From Pseudomonadota bacterium (lineage in GTDB: Bacteria > Bdellovibrionota > Bdellovibrionia > Bdellovibrionales > JAEYZS01), in contig JAEYZS010000230.1 in NCBI GenBank assembly GCA_023427925.1, positions 1 to 5,773 on the forward strand: a stretch of DNA of 5,773 nt. The letters are read 5' to 3'. The position numbers and the translations under genes were made by a program. Positions within the stretch are counted from its first letter, which is position 1. Each line of letters opens with the position of its first letter. Shown here piece by piece: positions 1 through 4,006 of the stretch. A model generated the notes under the pieces. That model had not been told where the DNA came from. It saw only the letters and a program-made list of their open reading frames with translations, and made no database searches.

Positions 1-937
1 TATCAAGCGTATTCCAATTGAAACTTACCGCGCGCAAAGAAGGGGCGGCAAAGGATTAAAGGGAATCGAAACTCGCGATGAAGACTTTGTGACAAACATC
101 TTTACAGCAAATACTCACACGTCTCTCCTGGTCTTTACAGACAAAGGGAAGGTTTACTGGTGCAAAGTTCATAGATTGCCAGCAGGTAACAGGCAATCAA
201 AAGGAAAAGCGATTGCTAACGTTGTTCAATTGGCTCCAAACGAAAAAGTCCAAGCTATTTTGCCAGTCGAAGAATTTAGCGCAGATAAATTTGTTGTTTT
301 GATTACTAAAAATGGAATTATCAAAAAAACATCTTTAGATAATTTTTCTAATCCACGGCCGTCAGGAATTATTGCGCTCACCACGGATCTTGATGATTCT
401 TTGATCTGTGCACAAATGACTTCTGGAAAAGATGACATATTTGTTGCAACCAAAGACGGTATGTCGATTCGCTTTAGCGAAGAAGAAGCCCGTCCTATGG
501 GTAGAACCGCAAGAGGTGTTAAAGCTGTTACGCTAGGAAAAGGTGATCACGTAATCGGCTGTGAAATCATTACTCCAGATTGCAAAAAACACGTGCTCAT
601 GGTGACAGGTAAGGGCTACGGAAAAAGAAGCGAGACCTCTGAATATCGCCGCCAAGGTCGTGGTGGCGTAGGAATTATCACGCAGAAGGTCTCTGACAAA
701 GTCGGAGAGGTGATCTCGACAATTCTTGTAAGTGACACAGAAGACGTAATGTTAATGACGGACAAGGGGCAAGTGATTCGAATTAAATGTAACAACATTT
801 CTCTCTTGGGTAGAAATACTCAAGGAGTAAGACTCATCAATGTCAACGAAGCAGAGACAGTTTCAAGTGTGGCTCGTGTCGTTGCGGAAGATGAGGAAGG
901 CGAATCAAATGAATCTTCGTCTGAAACAGTTCAATAA
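1..937 (+). CDS. gyrA: DNA gyrase subunit A, C-terminal domain (5'-truncated by window edge)
   Basis: This is the 3' part of gyrA, read in the frame that begins at base 2; the start and the breakage-reunion domain with the catalytic Tyr lie upstream of the window. GyrA pairs with GyrB to introduce negative supercoils using ATP. The visible part is the DNA-wrapping beta-pinwheel. The diagnostic GyrA box QRRGGKG is encoded at bases 35-55, which separates GyrA from ParC. Repeating blade motifs follow: RPMGRTARGVKAV, a degenerate box in EYRRQGRGGVGII, and LGRNTQGVRLINV. The protein ends in an acidic, Ser-rich tail (EDEEGESNESSSETVQ); in E. coli such a tail modulates wrapping and supercoiling, and a like role here is inference. 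The last 29 bases overlap the next gene. No frame disruption is seen. Confidence 0.97.
   Translation, partial: IKRIPIETYRAQRRGGKGLKGIETRDEDFVTNIFTANTHTSLLVFTDKGKVYWCKVHRLPAGNRQSKGKAIANVVQLAPNEKVQAILPVEEFSADKFVVLITKNGIIKKTSLDNFSNPRPSGIIALTTDLDDSLICAQMTSGKDDIFVATKDGMSIRFSEEEARPMGRTARGVKAVTLGKGDHVIGCEIITPDCKKHVLMVTGKGYGKRSETSEYRRQGRGGVGIITQKVSDKVGEVISTILVSDTEDVMLMTDKGQVIRIKCNNISLLGRNTQGVRLINVNEAETVSSVARVVAEDEEGESNESSSETVQ
893..900 (+). promoter_or_regulatory. Ribosome binding site inside gyrA for the TPR lipoprotein gene
   Basis: GAGGAAGG lies 8 bases before the ATG at 909, an excellent Shine-Dalgarno match. It fixes that ATG as the start rather than the in-frame ATG at 840. The same bases encode part of the acidic tail of GyrA, so two functions share this stretch. 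Translation of the downstream gene may be coupled to termination of gyrA (inference). Confidence 0.8.
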
Positions 938-1727
938 TCTTATTTGTATTTTATTTCTAATTGCTCTCTCTTCTTGCGAGGAGAGAGAAGTTGATTCTCA
1001 ACTCAAACAAGCAAGAAAGCTCTCTCAGAGCAAACCTACGGAAGCGTTCGACGAATATGCAAAAATAATTCAGGTTCGCAAACAAGAGCCTATCGCAATA
1101 AAAGCTGCTATCGAAGCGTCTACTTTATGTTTGAAAAATAAAGAATGTGGAGAGAAGGAAGTCTTTTTCCTAAAGTTTATTACCAATAACTCCTTAGAAG
1201 AAAAGGAGCAGATTGAAGCTCAAAAAAGACTTGCGGAATACTACTATGACAAAGGCTTTTATCCGCAGGCGATACAGGAAATGAATAGATTGCTTTCAAA
1301 AGGAAACTTTAAAGAAGGCCGTCCGGAAATAAAAATTAAGTTAGCAAAGAGCAATTTCTATATTAAAAATTTCTACCAAGCAGAAGTGGAACTAAACGCA
1401 TACATCAAAGAAGCAAATGCAGACAGCCAAAAATTCGAAGGTTATTTGTTAAGAGCCGACATTCAATCCGCAAATAAAAAGTATAACGAGGCGATGGCCA
1501 CGTATAAAGATATTAAAGATAAGTTTCCTGACTTCTATTTTAAAAACCATGTATACTTGAACGAAGTATTGTTACTTGAAGAACAGAAGTTGTTAGACCA
1601 AGCCATCTCACTTCTTGAGGGCATCAAGGATGACGTTGCTAATGCCGAGCCAATCGAGGGTCGGATCGAACGCCTAAAAGAACGCCGCGCCCTAATGCCA
1701 GGAGCAGAGGGTAAGCTCCGAAGATAA
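909..1727 (+). CDS. TPR-repeat lipoprotein, function unknown
   Basis: Predicted protein of 272 residues. The ATG at 909 is chosen because a strong ribosome binding site precedes it and because it places a lipoprotein signal at the N-terminus: basic residues (R4, K6), hydrophobic core 11-20, then lipobox L-S-S-C with Cys23 as the lipidated residue. The frame is open upstream to an ATG at 840, but that start would bury the signal 23 residues in. After the acidic position +2 (Glu24) the chain is helical and charged. TPR-like repeats are visible at about 107-134 (YYYDKGFYPQAI), 143-170 (NFYIKNFYQAEVEL), 178-209 (NKKYNEAMATYKDI) and 216-243 (KLLDQAISLL). TPR proteins usually scaffold protein complexes. 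An envelope location is expected; Glu at +2 does not by itself decide inner or outer membrane. It overlaps gyrA by 29 bases and lies 13 bases before atpZ. The resemblance to BamD or YfgC-like helper proteins is only general, so no function is assigned. Confidence 0.85.
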   Translation: MNLRLKQFNNLICILFLIALSSCEEREVDSQLKQARKLSQSKPTEAFDEYAKIIQVRKQEPIAIKAAIEASTLCLKNKECGEKEVFFLKFITNNSLEEKEQIEAQKRLAEYYYDKGFYPQAIQEMNRLLSKGNFKEGRPEIKIKLAKSNFYIKNFYQAEVELNAYIKEANADSQKFEGYLLRADIQSANKKYNEAMATYKDIKDKFPDFYFKNHVYLNEVLLLEEQKLLDQAISLLEGIKDDVANAEPIEGRIERLKERRALMPGAEGKLRR

Positions 1728-1740
1728 AAACAGAGGAAAA

Positions 1741-1935
1741 ATGGGTAAACGAGAATATTTGATCTTTTTAGCATTAGTATTTGAGCTTGTAGGTTTAGTG
1801 ATCGGCCTTGTTTACGCGGGGTATTATGTTGATAAGCAATATGGGTTTACGGGAGTTGGAGTGACCACCGGAGCCGTCCTTGCTATAGTGATTTGGGTTT
1901 TTCACCTAGTTAAGGCATTTAAAACGAAGGAATAA
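1741..1935 (+). CDS. atpZ: AtpZ/AtpI-family F0F1 ATP synthase accessory protein, two membrane segments
   Basis: A 64-residue protein with two predicted membrane helices (about 7-29 and 38-58) joined by a short loop with the family pattern G-x3-G-x4-G-x3-D (G18, G22, G27, D31) and Gly44 in helix 2. This matches the small AtpZ-type proteins found at the head of many atp operons. In other bacteria AtpZ, with AtpI, is linked to c-ring assembly and to Mg2+/Ca2+ handling near the synthase. A ribosome binding site AGAGGA at 1732-1737 sits just before the ATG. It is followed by atpI after 12 bases, and the atpI-atpB-atpE context strongly supports the assignment. The name atpZ rather than a second atpI rests on its size and two-helix topology. 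Confidence 0.85.
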   Translation: MGKREYLIFLALVFELVGLVIGLVYAGYYVDKQYGFTGVGVTTGAVLAIVIWVFHLVKAFKTKE

Positions 1936-1947
1936 CCTATAAAAAAT

Positions 1948-2334
1948 ATGCTTAAGACTCTATTTATCCTCCAAGTATCACTTAGCCTTGTTTTTGCCTT
2001 TTTAATCTACTTTGTCGCCGGCAAAACAGAGTCATTTTCATTCTTGTGCGGAGCTCTTTTTGCGGTCTTGAACTCGATGTTCTTGGTGTTTGTAGTTGTG
2101 CGACTTTTTAGGAAAAAATCAGTTGCCCCAACCTTGCTCCTCATTATATTTAAATACACGATTTTTGGTCTTAGCCTTTACTTTTTAGTGACTTCAAAGT
2201 ACCTATTGGTGTCTTGGTTTGTCGTAGGGTTAAGTATATTGCTTCCGTCAATCGGAGCACTGATCGTACTTTACTGGAAACAGCTTAATGCTGATCGCTC
2301 CGGAAATCAGGGCGATAAAAATTTTAAACCGTAA
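1948..2334 (+). CDS. atpI: ATP synthase protein I (AtpI), four membrane segments
   Basis: A 128-residue, very hydrophobic protein with four predicted membrane helices (about 5-23, 31-53, 60-81, 86-109) and a polar, basic C-terminal tail. Helix 2 has the G-x4-x-LN pattern (G35, N42), and helix 3 carries a buried Lys (K69 in FKYTIFGL), both typical of AtpI. Family members act as chaperones for assembly of the rotor c-ring in the inner membrane. The stop of atpZ is in the same frame, so translation must start after 1935, and ATG 1948 is the only normal start near the hydrophobic region. The nearest Shine-Dalgarno-like run, GAAGGA at 1926-1931, is 16 bases away and inside the end of atpZ. Initiation is therefore probably weak or coupled to atpZ, which fits a low-abundance accessory protein. 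Sequence in this family diverges fast, so position in the operon carries much of the call. Confidence 0.85.
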   Translation: MLKTLFILQVSLSLVFAFLIYFVAGKTESFSFLCGALFAVLNSMFLVFVVVRLFRKKSVAPTLLLIIFKYTIFGLSLYFLVTSKYLLVSWFVVGLSILLPSIGALIVLYWKQLNADRSGNQGDKNFKP

Positions 2335-2342
2335 GGATTTTC

Positions 2343-3053
2343 ATGACACACTTTAATTGGACGCAATTAATTCCTGGAGTTGGGCATCACTACGTGCACG
2401 TGGCAACGGCTGCTCTTGTTACGCTTCTATTGATCATCTTTAGCCTTCTTTCATACAGAGCGTACAAGAAAAATCCAAACTTTGATCCTGCAGATAAATT
2501 TTCGATTAAGGCTTTAGCAGAAGTTTTAACTGAGTTTATCAGCGGATTGGTAGATACAGTTGTAGGCCCTCACGGGAAAAAGTTTGTTCCGATGTTTGGC
2601 GCGATCTTTTTATATATTCTTTGCAACAACCTTATGGGATTAATGCCAGGAATGACTCCGGCAACTGATAACTTCAACACTACACTTGCTGTAGGGGTAT
2701 TTACATTTATTGGTTACACACTTTTAGGTATCAAAGAACACGGAGCTGCTTACATCAAGCAATTTACTGGCCACTTACCACTAAACCTTTCTCCGATTCT
2801 ATTGCTTTTACCTTTGATGTTTGTAATCGAATTGATCTCACACGCAGTACGTCCTATGAGCTTAGGATTGCGCTTAAGAGGTAACATGGTTGGTGACCAT
2901 ACCGTATTGGGAATTTTCACTGACCTCGTTCCAATCGGAGTTCCAGTAGCATTTTATATGCTAGGTATCTTCGTTTGTTTTATTCAGGCATTTGTTTTTA
3001 CGCTGCTTTCTATGGTGTACGTATCCATGGCAACAGCACACGACGAACATTAA
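2343..3053 (+). CDS. atpB: F0F1 ATP synthase subunit a
   Basis: A 236-residue inner-membrane protein, somewhat shorter than the E. coli subunit of about 271 residues. It forms the ion half-channels of F0 and faces the c-ring. The signature is SLGLRLRGNM at 173-182: Arg177 aligns with the essential E. coli aArg210, and Glu163, fourteen residues earlier, aligns with aGlu196. Asn181, Gln215 (E. coli aGln252) and the closing FVFTLLSMVYVSMA are also conserved. Membrane segments are visible near 20-40, 84-104, 113-131, 148-168, 174-193 and 200-230. Two oddities: Arg179 stands where most subunits have Phe (RLFGN), and His186 stands at the E. coli Glu219 position with Gly208 at the His245 position. 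The Shine-Dalgarno AAGGA (2333-2337) overlaps the atpI stop, with 5 bases to the ATG, suggesting coupled translation. The atpE gene follows after 22 bases. Confidence 0.97.
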   Translation: MTHFNWTQLIPGVGHHYVHVATAALVTLLLIIFSLLSYRAYKKNPNFDPADKFSIKALAEVLTEFISGLVDTVVGPHGKKFVPMFGAIFLYILCNNLMGLMPGMTPATDNFNTTLAVGVFTFIGYTLLGIKEHGAAYIKQFTGHLPLNLSPILLLLPLMFVIELISHAVRPMSLGLRLRGNMVGDHTVLGIFTDLVPIGVPVAFYMLGIFVCFIQAFVFTLLSMVYVSMATAHDEH

Positions 3054-3063
3054 TCTTTTCTAA

Positions 3064-3069
3064 AAGGAG
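3064..3069 (+). promoter_or_regulatory. Strong ribosome binding site for atpE
   Basis: AAGGAG lies 6 bases before the atpE ATG and is the best placed purine-rich site in the operon. The 22-base gap holding it is the longest in the series. High initiation suits the many c-subunit copies needed per complex compared with a single a subunit (known for the enzyme; its use here is inference). Confidence 0.7.
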
Positions 3070-3075
3070 AAAAAC

Positions 3076-3384
3076 ATGAAAAGAATTTTTACATTCATCG
3101 CTCTTTCAGTATTGGCTGTTCCAGCTTTCGCTCAAGAAGCAGCTGCAACTGCAACTTCTAACGCAGGTCTTTTAGGTCTTGCTTCAGCTCTTACAATTAG
3201 CATTGCTGCTTTCGGTGGAGCTCTTGGTCAAGGTAAAGCTGCACAAGCTGCTCTTGATGGTATTGCTAGAAATCCAGCAGCTCAAGGTAAGTTGTTCGTT
3301 CCAATGATCATTGGTCTTGCTCTTATCGAATCACTAGTTATTTACGCATTCGTTATTGCGTTCATGCTTTTAGGTAAATTCTAA
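3076..3384 (+). CDS. atpE: F0F1 ATP synthase subunit c, with signal-peptide-like N-terminus
   Basis: A 102-residue rotor-ring proteolipid. Residues 1-19 look like a cleavable signal peptide: MKR, a hydrophobic core, then VPAFA before Gln20. The mature part would be 83 residues, the normal size for the family, with both ends on the outer face of the inner membrane. Helix 1 is about 30-57 and contains the small-residue packing run FGGALGQG. The polar loop has the conserved R-N-P (65-67) that contacts F1. Helix 2 is about 72-100 and carries the ion-binding Glu85. Gln52, Ser86 and Tyr90 resemble the liganding set of Na+ rotors, but Leu87 stands where Na+ rotors have Thr, as in proton-driven cyanobacterial and chloroplast rings, so H+ is the likelier ion. 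Nine of ten Gly codons are GGT, unlike the mixed usage in atpB, which suggests high expression. A terminator follows 28 bases after the stop. Confidence 0.97.
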   Translation: MKRIFTFIALSVLAVPAFAQEAAATATSNAGLLGLASALTISIAAFGGALGQGKAAQAALDGIARNPAAQGKLFVPMIIGLALIESLVIYAFVIAFMLLGKF

Positions 3385-3412
3385 TCGTCAGAGATAGATT
3401 TCCTTAACAGAG

Positions 3413-3444
3413 ACCCAAGATGCTCAGTACATCTTGGGTTTTTT
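3413..3444 (+). terminator. Rho-independent terminator of the gyrA-atp gene series
   Basis: A perfect 10-bp stem, ACCCAAGATG at 3413-3422 paired with CATCTTGGGT at 3430-3439, with loop CTCAGTA and a run of six T ending at 3444, continuing T-rich. It starts 28 bases after the atpE stop, so no further atp gene is co-transcribed. On the minus strand the same stem is not followed by T residues, so it should act mainly on plus-strand transcripts. Confidence 0.93.
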
Positions 3445-3462
3445 ATTTTAGACACGAATCTG

Positions 3463-3936
3463 TTATAGACAAGAATGGCCTTCGGAATTTTCGCATAGAT
3501 GATATTCTAGAGACTTAAATCCCTCATCCTTTAATTGCAATTTTACTTTGTCGGAATTTACTGAAACGACAGTTATCGGGTATACATCATAATAATCAAT
3601 ATTCTCCGACCTGGCATTTAATGTATAACCCGTATGTTTGGCGAGTAGATCCTTTAATTTGTGAATATAAACAGGATCGACACTGGATCGAAATACCACC
3701 TGGACAACGTCATACCTATTGTCATATGTCACTAATGAGAGGCTCTTTGTCCCCTCATGAACTGCCCCTCGCTTGATATAAATGGAGAAAGTATTCTTGA
3801 AAAACACCATCTCTTGTTTTTCAAGATCATAGGTTCCAGATGGAATATCTGTAATCACAACTTGCCCAAACATAGTTGCGTCTTCAAAATTGAATGAAGT
3901 TATATGGAACAAAAGAAGTAAGGCCAGATAAGACAT
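3463..3936 (-). CDS. Hypothetical protein, probably exported
   Basis: I do not recognise this 157-residue protein. The start is fixed: an in-frame TGA lies three codons before the ATG, and a GGAG site precedes it. The first 16-20 residues are a hydrophobic stretch (LALLLLFHI) that could be a signal peptide, though it has no Lys or Arg before the core, so export is only probable. The rest alternates hydrophobic and polar residues (GQVVITDI, FSIYIKRG, VVQVVFRS, PITVVSVN), which suggests a mainly beta fold, with one likely helix at about 89-101 (VYIHKLKDLLAKH). Cys148 and Cys156, the only two Cys, lie close together near the C-terminus and could form a disulfide after export. It follows uvrA on the same strand after 70 bases and points toward the atpE terminator. 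Context says nothing clear about its role. Confidence 0.7.
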   Translation of the reverse strand: MSYLALLLLFHITSFNFEDATMFGQVVITDIPSGTYDLEKQEMVFFKNTFSIYIKRGAVHEGTKSLSLVTYDNRYDVVQVVFRSSVDPVYIHKLKDLLAKHTGYTLNARSENIDYYDVYPITVVSVNSDKVKLQLKDEGFKSLEYHLCENSEGHSCL

Positions 3937-3940
3937 AAAG

Positions 3941-3944
3941 CTCC
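3941..3944 (-). promoter_or_regulatory. Ribosome binding site for the hypothetical exported protein
   Basis: On the minus strand GGAG is followed by CTTT and then the ATG at 3936, a 4-base spacer. Together with the stop codon just upstream in frame it supports this start. The 70-base gap between uvrA and this gene shows no convincing promoter or uvrA terminator. Confidence 0.55.
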
Positions 3945-4006
3945 ATCACATATCTGTATTTATGACAGAGGTTTTCTTCTAAATCTAATGAAGAAAAATA
4001 GAAATT

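Noticed and set aside
226..798. Minus-strand open frames opposite gyrA, and similar ones opposite the lipoprotein, and overlapping uvrA on both strands
   Set aside because: They are short, have no recognisable protein features or ribosome binding sites, and lie wholly or largely across strongly conserved genes.
840..908. Longer N-terminus for the TPR lipoprotein from an ATG at 840
   Set aside because: It would bury the signal peptide and lipobox 23 residues in and extend the gyrA overlap to 98 bases; the ATG at 909 has a strong ribosome binding site.
3205..3348. Na+-driven ATP synthase
   Set aside because: The Thr ligand of Na+ rotors is Leu87 here, and the same Gln/Glu/Ser/Tyr set is found in proton-driven cyanobacterial rings.
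3953..3969. Inverted repeat TCTGT-N7-ACAGA upstream of the unknown gene, resembling a LexA box
   Set aside because: The spacing is one base short of the E. coli type CTGT-N8-ACAG, the arms are only 5 bp, and other bacteria use different LexA boxes. It could easily be chance in AT-rich sequence.
3937..4006. Promoter for the unknown gene in the gap after uvrA
   Set aside because: CATAAA could be a -10 element, but no -35-like sequence stands at a suitable distance.
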